DNA from: Alphaproteobacteria bacterium
GTDB lineage: Bacteria > Pseudomonadota > Alphaproteobacteria > Rhizobiales > Rhizobiaceae
Length of the DNA: 45,715 nt
Assembly (NCBI GenBank): GCA_016861165.1
Contig: BOKV01000027.1
Coordinates: forward strand, 1-45,715
Reading direction: 5' to 3'
The notes under the pieces are model-generated. The model saw nothing but the letters and a program-made list of their open reading frames with translations, had not been told where the DNA came from and searched no databases. Every line of letters begins with the position of its first letter. Position 1 is the stretch's first letter. A program made the position numbers and the translations under genes. Below, in pieces: positions 17,396 through 26,071 of this stretch.

Positions 17396-19012
17396 ATGAC
17401 GGAGGCGGCGCCGGCCGATCAGGGCGAATACGACTTCGTCATCGTCGGCGCCGGCTCGGCCGGCTGCGTGCTGGCCAACCGGCTGAGCGCCGACTCGCGC
17501 AACCGCGTGCTGCTGATCGAGGCGGGCGGCAGCGACAACCGCTTCTGGGTGCACGTGCCGGTCGGCTATCTCTACTGCATGGGCGATCCGCGCACCGACT
17601 GGTGCTACCGCACCGAACCGGAGCCGGGGCTCAACGGCCGCGCCCTCAACTACCCGCGCGGCAGGGTGCTCGGCGGCTGCTCGTCGATCAACGGCATGAT
17701 CTACATGCGCGGCCAGGCCCGCGACTACGACCGCTGGCGCCAGATGGGCAATCGCGGATGGGGGTGGGACGACGTCCTGCCGGTATTCCGCAAATCCGAG
17801 CGCCACTATGGCCCGGCCGACGACTTTCACGGCACCGACGGCGAATTGCGGGTCGAAGAGCAGCGGCTCAACTGGCCGATCCTCGAGGCCGTGCGCGAGG
17901 CGGCCGCCGAGATCGGCATCCCGCCGACCCACGATTTCAACGCCGGCGATAATGAGGGCTCCGGCTACTTCCCGGTCAACCAGCGCCGCGGCGTGCGCTG
18001 GAACGCGCGCAAGGCCTTCCTCGACCCGGCGCGCCGGCGGCCCAACCTGCGCGTCGTCACCCATGCCCAGGCCGAGCGCCTCCTCATCGAGGACCGGCGC
18101 GTGCGCGGCATCGAATGGCGGCGCGGCGGCCGGCTTGAGCGGGTGAACGCGTCGCGCGAGGTGATCCTGGCGGCCGGCGCGATCGGCACGCCGCAGCTCA
18201 TGCAGCTCTCCGGCATCGGCCCGGCCGAGCTGCTCGCGGGGTTCGGCATCCCGGTCGTGCACGACCTGCCCGGGGTCGGCGAGAACCTGCAGGATCATCT
18301 GCAGATACGCACCATCTTCCGGATCAGCGGAGCGGCCACCTTGAACGAGATGTCGCACAGCCTTGTCGGCCTGGCCGGCATTGCCCTGCGCTACCTTGCC
18401 AGCCGCTCGGGGCCGATGGCGATGGCGCCGAGCCAGCTCGGCATCTTCGCCAGGTCCGATCCCACCTACGAGACAGCCAACATCGAATACCACGTGCAGC
18501 CGCTGTCGCTCGATGCTTTCGGCCAGCCGCTGCACCACTTCCCGGCCATCACCGTGTCGGTGTGCAATCTGCGCCCGGAAAGCCGCGGCACCTGCCACGT
18601 CACCAGCGCCGACGCGCGCGCGGCGCCGGCGATCCGGCCGAACTATCTGTCGACGCCGGGCGACCGCCAGGTGGCGGCCGATTCGATCCGCCACGTGCGC
18701 CGGCTGATGGCGACCGAGCGCATGCGCCAGTTCACGCCCCGCGAGATCAAGCCGGGACCGCGGATTGTCTCCGACACCGAACTGGCGCGAGCGGCCGGCG
18801 ACATCGCCACGACGATCTTCCACCCCGTCGGCACGGCGAAGATGGGCAGCGACGCGATGGCGGTCGTGTCGGACCGGCTGAAGGTGCACGGGCTCGACGG
18901 GCTGAGGGTCGCCGATGCCTCGATCATGCCGACCATCGTGTCCGGCAACACCCACGCGCCGGTGACGATGATCGCCGAGCAGGCGGCCGCCTTCATCCTG
19001 GCGGGCGAATGA
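17396..19012 (+). CDS. GMC-family FAD oxidoreductase
   Basis: This 538-residue flavoprotein belongs to the choline dehydrogenase/alcohol dehydrogenase group. The FAD motif VGAGSAGC lies at 18-24, GMC signature 1 around [18 protein letters not shown], and signature 2 at [16 protein letters not shown]. The active-site pair is H476 ([10 protein letters not shown]) and N518 (SGNTHAP). The start has AGGAGGAG upstream. It would oxidise a primary alcohol and pass electrons to the quinone pool. The exact alcohol is unknown; choline is possible, but no betaine genes are adjacent. Confidence 0.9.
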   Translation: MTEAAPADQGEYDFVIVGAGSAGCVLANRLSADSRNRVLLIEAGGSDNRFWVHVPVGYLYCMGDPRTDWCYRTEPEPGLNGRALNYPRGRVLGGCSSINGMIYMRGQARDYDRWRQMGNRGWGWDDVLPVFRKSERHYGPADDFHGTDGELRVEEQRLNWPILEAVREAAAEIGIPPTHDFNAGDNEGSGYFPVNQRRGVRWNARKAFLDPARRRPNLRVVTHAQAERLLIEDRRVRGIEWRRGGRLERVNASREVILAAGAIGTPQLMQLSGIGPAELLAGFGIPVVHDLPGVGENLQDHLQIRTIFRISGAATLNEMSHSLVGLAGIALRYLASRSGPMAMAPSQLGIFARSDPTYETANIEYHVQPLSLDAFGQPLHHFPAITVSVCNLRPESRGTCHVTSADARAAPAIRPNYLSTPGDRQVAADSIRHVRRLMATERMRQFTPREIKPGPRIVSDTELARAAGDIATTIFHPVGTAKMGSDAMAVVSDRLKVHGLDGLRVADASIMPTIVSGNTHAPVTMIAEQAAAFILAGE

Positions 19013-19065
19013 GCGCCCGTGTCGCCGGCCCGGGCGATCTGCTATAGCGGCGGCCGGAGGACGCC

Positions 19066-19887
19066 ATGACCGACCGCTACGCCGTGTTCGGCAACCCGAT
19101 CGCCCATTCCAAGTCACCGCAGATCCACCGGGCGTTCGCCGAGCAGACCGGCCAGGACATCGCCTATGACGCCATCGAGGCGCCGAAGGACGGCTTTGCA
19201 CCGGCCGTGCGCGCCTTCGTCGCCGGCGGGGCCAGGGGGGCCAATGTCACGGTGCCGTTCAAGCTCGAGGCCTTCGCGCTTGCCGACGAGCGGCGCCTGC
19301 AGGCGGAGAGCGCCGGCGCCGCCAACTGCCTCAAGTTCGAGCATGGCCGCATCGTCGCCGAGAATTTCGACGGGGCCGGTCTCGTCAACGACATCGAGCG
19401 CAACCTGCACTATCCGGTCGCCGACCGCACCGTGCTGATCGTCGGCGCCGGCGGCGCCGCGCGCGGCGCGGTGCTGCCGCTCTTGCAGCGGCGTCCTGCG
19501 CGGCTGGCGGTCGCCAATCGCACCGCCGACAAGGCGCGCGAACTGGCCACCTTCTTCGCCCGCCACGGCCAGGTCGAGGCGTTCGGCCTCGACGAACTGG
19601 GCGCTGACGCCTGGGACCTCGTCATCAACGCCACCTCGGCCGGGCTGCACGGGCGCGGGCCGCGGCTGCCGGCATCGATCTTCCACGATGCGAGCCTCGC
19701 CTACGAGATGGTCTACGGCAAGGGGCTGACGCCGTTCCTGCGCGCCGCCCGCCTGGCCGGCGCCCACCGGCTGTGCGACGGGGTCGGCATGCTGGTCGAA
19801 CAGGCGGCCGAGGCATTCGCCTGGTGGCGCGGCGTGCGCCCGCTAACCGGCCCGGTCATCGCGGCGCTGTCGGTGCCGCTCGATTAG
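19066..19887 (+). CDS. aroE: Shikimate dehydrogenase
   Basis: This 273-residue enzyme reduces 3-dehydroshikimate with NADPH in aromatic amino-acid synthesis. The start motif VFGNPIAHSKSPQIH, the catalytic K66 (NVTVPFK) and D102 are present, and the nucleotide-binding loop is VGAGGAARG. Two substrate-side positions differ from the common form: NTDG is NFDG (100-103) and GAANT is GAANC. I recall NFDG in other proteobacterial AroE groups, so this is probably a subfamily trait. It lies 53 bp after the GMC gene, not near its usual dnaQ/coaE neighbours. Confidence 0.93.
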   Translation: MTDRYAVFGNPIAHSKSPQIHRAFAEQTGQDIAYDAIEAPKDGFAPAVRAFVAGGARGANVTVPFKLEAFALADERRLQAESAGAANCLKFEHGRIVAENFDGAGLVNDIERNLHYPVADRTVLIVGAGGAARGAVLPLLQRRPARLAVANRTADKARELATFFARHGQVEAFGLDELGADAWDLVINATSAGLHGRGPRLPASIFHDASLAYEMVYGKGLTPFLRAARLAGAHRLCDGVGMLVEQAAEAFAWWRGVRPLTGPVIAALSVPLD

Positions 19888-20015
19888 GCGCCCCGAGCAG
19901 GGCCAAAGTTTCCGCGACGCATCGTCCCGCGGCGACTGGCGAATCGGGGTGCGACACCGTAAGGTCACCTTCCCACGGGTGCCTGTCGTTCGTTTCATTC
20001 AACAGGGGGGATGCA

Positions 20016-20387
20016 ATGCCGCATCGTTTCAAGATCGTCAGCCGGGCCAACGGGCAGTTCGGCGTGCAGTTCGCCTACAATTCGGAGGTGATCGTCTGGT
20101 CGGAGAACTACGCCTCAAAGACCAGCGCCAAGAACTGCATCGAATCCTTGAAGAAGAACGCGCCGAAGGCGCCGACCGTCGACCTGACCAAGGACGAGAA
20201 GGGCAAGGGCTACCGGTTCGAGATCGTCGGCTCCAAGGACGGCCAGACCTACGTGCGCTTCGTCGCCTCCAACGGCGAGACCATGGTACGCTCGGAGACC
20301 TACACCTCCAAGGCGAGCGCCAAGAACGCCATCCAGTCGGTGCAGAAGAACGGACCCGGCGCCGAGACCGTCGACGAGACGGGCTGA
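20016..20387 (+). CDS. YegP/DUF1508 tandem-repeat protein
   Basis: This 123-residue small protein is made of two DUF1508 units, at about 1-52 and 63-115. Each has a pattern of the type RFKIVSRANGQFGVQF then SENYASKTSAKNCIESLKKN, and the second repeats it with RFEIVGSKDGQTYVRF. It has no signal peptide and is lysine-rich. A run of six G residues lies seven bases before the ATG and is the likely ribosome site. The family is widespread with no firm function. It sits just upstream of the alpha-2-macroglobulin gene. Confidence 0.9.
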   Translation: MPHRFKIVSRANGQFGVQFAYNSEVIVWSENYASKTSAKNCIESLKKNAPKAPTVDLTKDEKGKGYRFEIVGSKDGQTYVRFVASNGETMVRSETYTSKASAKNAIQSVQKNGPGAETVDETG

Positions 20388-20512
20388 CCGATCGTTCCCG
20401 GCGGGCGCGCGACCCGCCGCGCCGCTGCCGGAACCTCCTGGCAGCGGGGCCTGCGTGCGCGCCGGATCGCACCCGCAAAAAAAGAAATCGCGCGCTCCTG
20501 CTCGTTTTCGAT

Positions 20513-20541
20513 TTGACACAATCGCCGGCAAGACTTTGACT
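20513..20541 (+). promoter_or_regulatory. Candidate promoter of the alpha-2-macroglobulin gene
   Basis: A full -35 consensus TTGACA (20513-20518) is followed after 17 nt by TTGACT (20536-20541), a weak -10. It is 46 bp before the ATG at 20587. The -35 is clear, the -10 poor. Confidence 0.35.
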
Positions 20542-20586
20542 CGTACGGGGCGCGCGGATGGGCAGGGTTGCCACGGGAGAGCTTGC

Positions 20587-23500
20587 ATGAGGTCCGCTGT
20601 TTCAGCCGTTCTGGTCGCCATCCTTGCCGCGGTGGCGGCGCCGGTGGCACACGCCCAGGAAACGCGACGCGAAATCGTCACCACCGAAAACGCGGACTAT
20701 TTCGGCTTCGATCTCAGGGCCGAGAAGGACGTGACGCTCGACCAGTGCAAGCAGATGTGCCTGGACGACCCGCAGTGCCGGGCGTTCACCTTCAACGGCC
20801 GGGTCAACTGGTGTTTCCTGAAGAGCGACTTCGATGAGATGGGCACCTTCGAGGGGGCGGTCGCCGGCCGCGTCGTCGAGGTCGCCGTCGAGCCCGACAT
20901 CGGCGCCCCGCCGGCACTCTCCTTCGTGCCGGCTGGCACCATGGACCAGGCCCGCGCCTTCCAGCGCCGCGTCCGCTCGACCCGTTCCGACGGTTCGCTG
21001 ACCACGGCCGAGGAACTGGTGGCCAACGGCGATGAAGCACTCGGTGCCAACGACATCAACTCCGGTGTGCGCAACTATGTGCGGGCGCTGGCGCTCGAAC
21101 CCGACAATCTAGACATCTGGCTCGGCCTGTCGCGGGCGGCAACCGGCTGGCTGAAGAGCCAGAACCAATACGAATACCGCCTGCAGGAAGTCACGACTTC
21201 GGCGGCGATCAACGCCTACGAACTGACCCGCACCGCCTCGCGCCGGGCCGAGGCGCTGGCCGTGCTGGCCGAGGCGCTGGAGCGGCGCAGCCTGTTCCGC
21301 CCGGCGCTGGAGGCCTACAAGAAAAGCCTCGAACTGGCCGATTCGCCACAGATCGCCGACGCCTACCGGCAGTTGCGCGAGGCGAGAGGCTTCCGCGTCA
21401 CCGGCCACGAGGTCGAGGCCGACAATACGGTGCCGCGCATCTGCGTTCAGCTCTCCGAGGAACTGGTCAAGTCGGGCGTCGACTATTCGTCCTACGTCGC
21501 CGTCGACGGCAAGTCGGCCGGTGCCATCTCCGCCAGCGACCGCCAGATCTGCGCTGACGGGCTGGAGCACGGCAACAGCTACCGGCTGACGCTGCGCGCC
21601 GGCCTGCCGTCGTCGGTCGGCGAGGTGCTGGAACGGCCGGTGGTGATCAACGCCTATGTCCGCGACCGGGCGCCGGCGGTGCGTTTCTCCGGCGAAAGCT
21701 TCGTGCTGCCGCAGACCGCCCGCCAGGGCATTCCGCTGGTCGGCATCAATGCCGAGGCGGCCGACCTGGAACTTTTCCGCGTGGGCGAGCGGTCGCTGGC
21801 GCGCCTTCTGTCGAGTTCGCGCTTCCTGTCGCAGCTCGAGGGCTATTCGGTCAGCGATATCGGCGAGCAATTCGGACAGGCGCTGTGGCAGGGAACCGTG
21901 GAACTGTCGCGCGAACTCAATCGCGAGACGGTGACCGCCGTCCCGCTCGACCAGGTGATTGGCGACCGCCAGCCCGGCCTCTACGTGCTGACCGCCAAGG
22001 TGACCGGTGCCGAACAGGACAGCTGGGAGCCGGTCGCCACGCAGTGGTTCCTGGTCTCCGACATCGGGCTCACCACCTATGCCGGCACCGACGGTCTCAG
22101 CGTGTTCGTGCGCTCGCTTGACACGGCCGAGCCGCTCGCCGGCGTCGAACTGAGCTTGATCGCGCGCAACAACGAGATTCTCGGCACGGCGACCTCCGAC
22201 ACGCAGGGCAGGGCCGTGTTGCAGCCGGGGCTCCTGCGCGGCTCGGCCGGGCTGGCGCCGCAGGTGCTGACGGCGCGCCGGGCAGGCGGCGACCGCGAGG
22301 ATTTCGTTTTCCTCGACATGAGCCGGGCCGGCTTCGACCTGTCCGACCGCGGCGTCGAAGGTCGCGAACCGCCCGGTCCGCTCGATGTCTTCACCTATTT
22401 CGACCGCGGCGTCTACCGGCCGGGGGAGACGGTGCATGCGGTGTCGCTGGTGCGCGACGAGGCGGCGCGCGCCGGTGCCGACCTGCCGTTGACGATGATC
22501 GTCACCCGGCCCGACGGCAAGGAGGCCGAGCGCATCGTGTCGGCCGCGCCGTCGCTCGGCGGCCACGCGGTGTCGATCGACCTGCCGGACAACGCCATGC
22601 GCGGCGTCTGGCACCTGCAGGTGCACGCCGATCCGCAGGCCGAGCCGCTCGTCGATTCGACGTTTCTGGTCGAGGACTTCATCCCCGACCGCATCGAGTT
22701 CGACCTGTCGACCGAGGCCAAATCGATCGCGCCCGGCCGGCCGGCGACGGTCACCGTCGACGGGCGTTTCCTCTATGGCGCGCCGGCGGCCGACCTGGCG
22801 CTCGAAGGCGAATTGCGCCTGACGACCGTGCGCGAGCGGGCTGAGGCGCCGGGCTACCAGTTCGGGCTCGCCGACGAGGACGAGGAGGGCACCACCTTCG
22901 TGCCGCTCGGCGATCTCGGCCGCACCGACGCCAACGGCAGGGCCGAATTCGTGGCGGCGCTCGGCACGCCGCCGGCGACCACGCGGCCGCTGGCGGCGGC
23001 GGTCGTGGTGCGCCTGCGCGAGGATGGCGGCCGCGCGGTCGAGCGCCAGATCACGCTGCCCGTGGTGGCGGAAGGCGCGATGATCGGCATCAGGCCGCAG
23101 TTCGAGGACGGCACGGTCGCCGAGAACTCCATCGCCCGTTTCCTGCTCATCGCGCTCGACAGCGCCGGCCAGCGGGTCGACCTTGCCGGCCTCAACTGGT
23201 CGCTATCGAGGATCAACCGCAGCTACCAGTGGTACCGCGACGGCAGCTACTGGCAATACGAGGCGGTCGAGATACCGGAACGGGTCGCCTCGGGCACCGT
23301 CGCCGCCAGGGCCGGCGAGCCGGTCGAGATCGAGATGCCCGTCGCATGGGGCCGCTACCGCCTCGATGTCGAGAGTCCGGCGGCGGACGGGCCGGCGACC
23401 AGCGTTTCGTTCGAGGCGGGCTGGTATGTCGAGGCGACGACGACGGAGACGCCGGACGCGCTCGAGATCGCGCTCGACCAGCCGTCCTACGACGCCGGCG

Positions 23501-26058
23501 AGACGGCCAGGCTGAAGATTTCGCCGCGCTTCGCCGGCAAGGCGCTGGTCGTGATCGGTGCAGAGAAGCTCTACCGCAGCTTCAGCCTGGCGGTACCGGC
23601 CGAGGGGACCGAGATCGACGTCCCGGTCGGCGCGGACTGGGGAGCCGGTGCCTATGTCACGGTGACGCTGTTGCGGCCGGGCTCGGCCGAGGCGACCCGG
23701 CTGCCGGCGCGCGCGATCGGCACCGTGTGGCTGAAGGTCAATCCCGGCGCTCGCCAACTCGACGTGGCGCTGGGGCTGCCGGACAGGATCCGTCCGAACG
23801 GCGTGCTGACCGTGCCGGTCACCGTCGGCGGCCTTGCTGCCGGCGAGGAGGCCTATGTCACGGTGGCCGCCGTCGATGTCGGCATCCTCAACCTCACCCG
23901 CTACACGCCGCCAGACCCGGCGGAGTTCTATTTTGGCCAGCGACGGCTGGGGCTCGAAATCCGAGACATCTACGGCCGGCTGATCGACGGCTCGGCCGGG
24001 GAGTTCGGGCGCATCCGATCGGGTGGTGACGGGCCCGGCCTGACCGCCGACGGCACGCCGCCGACCGAGCGGCTGCTGGCGCTTTTCTCCGGCATCGTCC
24101 GGCTCGACGAGACCGGCAGCGCCAGTGTCGAGTTCGAGGTGCCGCAGTTCAACGGCACCGCCCGGGTCATGGCGGTCGTCTGGACGCGGGCCGGCGTCGG
24201 CCAGGCCGACGGCGACGTCATCATCCGCGATCCGCTTGTTGTCAGCGCCAGCCTGCCCAAGGTGCTGGCTCCGGGCGACGCGGCGCGCTCGGTCCTCGAA
24301 ATCCACAACACCGACGGCGAGGCCGGCGCCTACGAGCTTGCCGTTTCTGGCGACGACATCGTCACGATCGGCGAACTGCCGGGACAGATCGAACTGGCGC
24401 GCGGCGAGCGCAAGGTGCTGAGCCTCAGTCTGGCCGCCAACGCCCCCGGCACAAGCGAGATCACCTTCACCGCCTGGCGCGACGGCGAGGTGGTGACCAG
24501 TGTCGCGCGCCTGCTGACCGTGCGCCCGGCGACGGCGCCCGTGACCAACCGCATGGAGTTCCCGCTCGCCGCCGAGGGCGGCAGCCTGCGGCTCGATGCC
24601 GGCGTCCTGGGCGACAGCTTCACCGAGGGTGCTAGGGTCGACATCAGCGTGACGCGCCACAAATCCTTTGACGTGGCCGGACTGCTGACGCGGCTCGACC
24701 GCTATCCCTATGGCTGCGCCGAGCAGACCACCAGCCGGGCGCTGCCGCTGCTCTACCTGTCCGACCTCGACGCGCCGGCCGAACTCCTGGAGACCCCGGA
24801 CCTCGCCAAGCGGGTCGACGACGCCATCGCCCGGGTGCTGACCTTCCAGTCCGGCTCGGGCAGCTTCGGCCTGTGGGGACCGGGCGGCGGCGACCTGTGG
24901 CTCGACGCCTATGTCACCGACTTCCTGACGCGGGCGCGCGAGAAGGGCTATTCGGTGCCGGAGCAGGCGATGCGGCTCGCCGTGCAGAACCTGCAGAACA
25001 CGCTTGCCTATGAGAGCGACATCGCCAGCGATGGCGACGCCATTGCCTACGGCCTCTACGTGCTCGCCCGCAACCGGCTCGCCTCGGCCGGCGACCTGCG
25101 CTACTACGCCGACACGCGCATTGCCGAGTTCCCGACCGCGCTGTCGCGCGCCCATCTCGCGGCGGCGCTGTCGCTCTACAACGAGATCGAGCGGGCGAAC
25201 CGGGCGTTCGGCTCGGCGCTGGAGCTGGCGCGCGACGAGGCGGCGCGGGGCCTGGCGCGCACCGACTACGGCTCGCCGCTGCGCGACGGCGCCGCCATCC
25301 TGGCGCTCGCCTCCGAAACTCGGCCGGTGACGCCGCTCATCCCCGACATGCTGAAGCTGGTCGCCGACGAGATCGCCACGCGGCGCTACACCTCGACGCA
25401 GGAGGACGCCTGGCTGCTGCTGGCGGCGCGCGCCGCCCAGGAAAGCAACCGCTCGATCCTGCTGGAGGTCGGCGGCAACCCCTTCCAGGGGGCGCTCAGC
25501 CGCTCCTTCGACGGAGCCGGGATCGCCGCCGATCCGCTGGCGATCGTCAACCGCACCGCCGATCCGGTCACCGCAATCGTCACCACGCTCGCCTCGCCTC
25601 GCCAGCCGCTGACGGCCGGCGGCAACGGCTTCACCATCGACCGCGCCTACTACACGCTCGACGGCGAGGAGGCGACGCTCAACGAGGTGCGCCAGAACGA
25701 CCGCTTCGTCGTCGTGCTGACGGTCGATCCGGACAATGACTGGCCGGCCAGCATCGTGGTCAGCGACCTCCTGCCGGGCGGCTTCGAGATCGACAATCCG
25801 CGGCTGGTGCAGAGCGCCGAGCTCGATGCCTTCGCCTGGCTGGGCGAGGTCGAGGTGGCGCATACCGAGTTCCGTTCCGACCGCTTCATCGCCGCGCTCG
25901 AACGCGGCGCCGGCGACGAGTTCTCGGTCGCCTATGTGGTGCGCGCGGTGACGCCGGGAACCTATGTCCACCCGGCGGCGAGCGTCGAGGACATGTACCG
26001 GCCGGAACTGTCGGCGCGCACCGCCACCGGTTTCCTCGAGGTCAGGCCGGCGGAGTGA
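20587..26058 (+). CDS. Bacterial alpha-2-macroglobulin with N-terminal PAN/apple domain
   Basis: This 1823-residue exported protease inhibitor has a Sec signal at 1-23. A PAN/apple-like cysteine module follows at about 24-90 (DQCKQMCLDDPQCRAFTFNG), then a helical/TPR-like part, a series of macroglobulin beta domains, and the thioester domain with C1377 in YGCAEQTT. The CxEQ motif means it can form the reactive thioester that covalently traps attacking proteases in the periplasm. No lipobox cysteine is visible, so it should be soluble or otherwise tethered. The start ATG has GGGAGAG eight bases upstream. It lies 13 bp before pbpC, the usual partner. Confidence 0.95.
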   Translation: MRSAVSAVLVAILAAVAAPVAHAQETRREIVTTENADYFGFDLRAEKDVTLDQCKQMCLDDPQCRAFTFNGRVNWCFLKSDFDEMGTFEGAVAGRVVEVAVEPDIGAPPALSFVPAGTMDQARAFQRRVRSTRSDGSLTTAEELVANGDEALGANDINSGVRNYVRALALEPDNLDIWLGLSRAATGWLKSQNQYEYRLQEVTTSAAINAYELTRTASRRAEALAVLAEALERRSLFRPALEAYKKSLELADSPQIADAYRQLREARGFRVTGHEVEADNTVPRICVQLSEELVKSGVDYSSYVAVDGKSAGAISASDRQICADGLEHGNSYRLTLRAGLPSSVGEVLERPVVINAYVRDRAPAVRFSGESFVLPQTARQGIPLVGINAEAADLELFRVGERSLARLLSSSRFLSQLEGYSVSDIGEQFGQALWQGTVELSRELNRETVTAVPLDQVIGDRQPGLYVLTAKVTGAEQDSWEPVATQWFLVSDIGLTTYAGTDGLSVFVRSLDTAEPLAGVELSLIARNNEILGTATSDTQGRAVLQPGLLRGSAGLAPQVLTARRAGGDREDFVFLDMSRAGFDLSDRGVEGREPPGPLDVFTYFDRGVYRPGETVHAVSLVRDEAARAGADLPLTMIVTRPDGKEAERIVSAAPSLGGHAVSIDLPDNAMRGVWHLQVHADPQAEPLVDSTFLVEDFIPDRIEFDLSTEAKSIAPGRPATVTVDGRFLYGAPAADLALEGELRLTTVRERAEAPGYQFGLADEDEEGTTFVPLGDLGRTDANGRAEFVAALGTPPATTRPLAAAVVVRLREDGGRAVERQITLPVVAEGAMIGIRPQFEDGTVAENSIARFLLIALDSAGQRVDLAGLNWSLSRINRSYQWYRDGSYWQYEAVEIPERVASGTVAARAGEPVEIEMPVAWGRYRLDVESPAADGPATSVSFEAGWYVEATTTETPDALEIALDQPSYDAGETARLKISPRFAGKALVVIGAEKLYRSFSLAVPAEGTEIDVPVGADWGAGAYVTVTLLRPGSAEATRLPARAIGTVWLKVNPGARQLDVALGLPDRIRPNGVLTVPVTVGGLAAGEEAYVTVAAVDVGILNLTRYTPPDPAEFYFGQRRLGLEIRDIYGRLIDGSAGEFGRIRSGGDGPGLTADGTPPTERLLALFSGIVRLDETGSASVEFEVPQFNGTARVMAVVWTRAGVGQADGDVIIRDPLVVSASLPKVLAPGDAARSVLEIHNTDGEAGAYELAVSGDDIVTIGELPGQIELARGERKVLSLSLAANAPGTSEITFTAWRDGEVVTSVARLLTVRPATAPVTNRMEFPLAAEGGSLRLDAGVLGDSFTEGARVDISVTRHKSFDVAGLLTRLDRYPYGCAEQTTSRALPLLYLSDLDAPAELLETPDLAKRVDDAIARVLTFQSGSGSFGLWGPGGGDLWLDAYVTDFLTRAREKGYSVPEQAMRLAVQNLQNTLAYESDIASDGDAIAYGLYVLARNRLASAGDLRYYADTRIAEFPTALSRAHLAAALSLYNEIERANRAFGSALELARDEAARGLARTDYGSPLRDGAAILALASETRPVTPLIPDMLKLVADEIATRRYTSTQEDAWLLLAARAAQESNRSILLEVGGNPFQGALSRSFDGAGIAADPLAIVNRTADPVTAIVTTLASPRQPLTAGGNGFTIDRAYYTLDGEEATLNEVRQNDRFVVVLTVDPDNDWPASIVVSDLLPGGFEIDNPRLVQSAELDAFAWLGEVEVAHTEFRSDRFIAALERGAGDEFSVAYVVRAVTPGTYVHPAASVEDMYRPELSARTATGFLEVRPAE

Positions 26059-26071
26059 GGAGCGCGGTGCG

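Noticed and set aside
16826..19201. 791-codon open frame opposite the GMC and galE genes
   Set aside because: Its translation is low-complexity arginine-rich, and it crosses two well-identified genes in other frames.
19365..19376. NFDG in AroE as an inactivating change
   Set aside because: K66 and D102 remain and I recall the NFDG form in other proteobacterial AroE proteins, so loss of function is unlikely.
20422..20447. Hairpin CCGCTGCC/GGCAGCGG after the YegP-like gene as terminator
   Set aside because: The loop is 10 nt, no T tract follows, and the nearby A-rich run is 30 bases away, so I do not call it.
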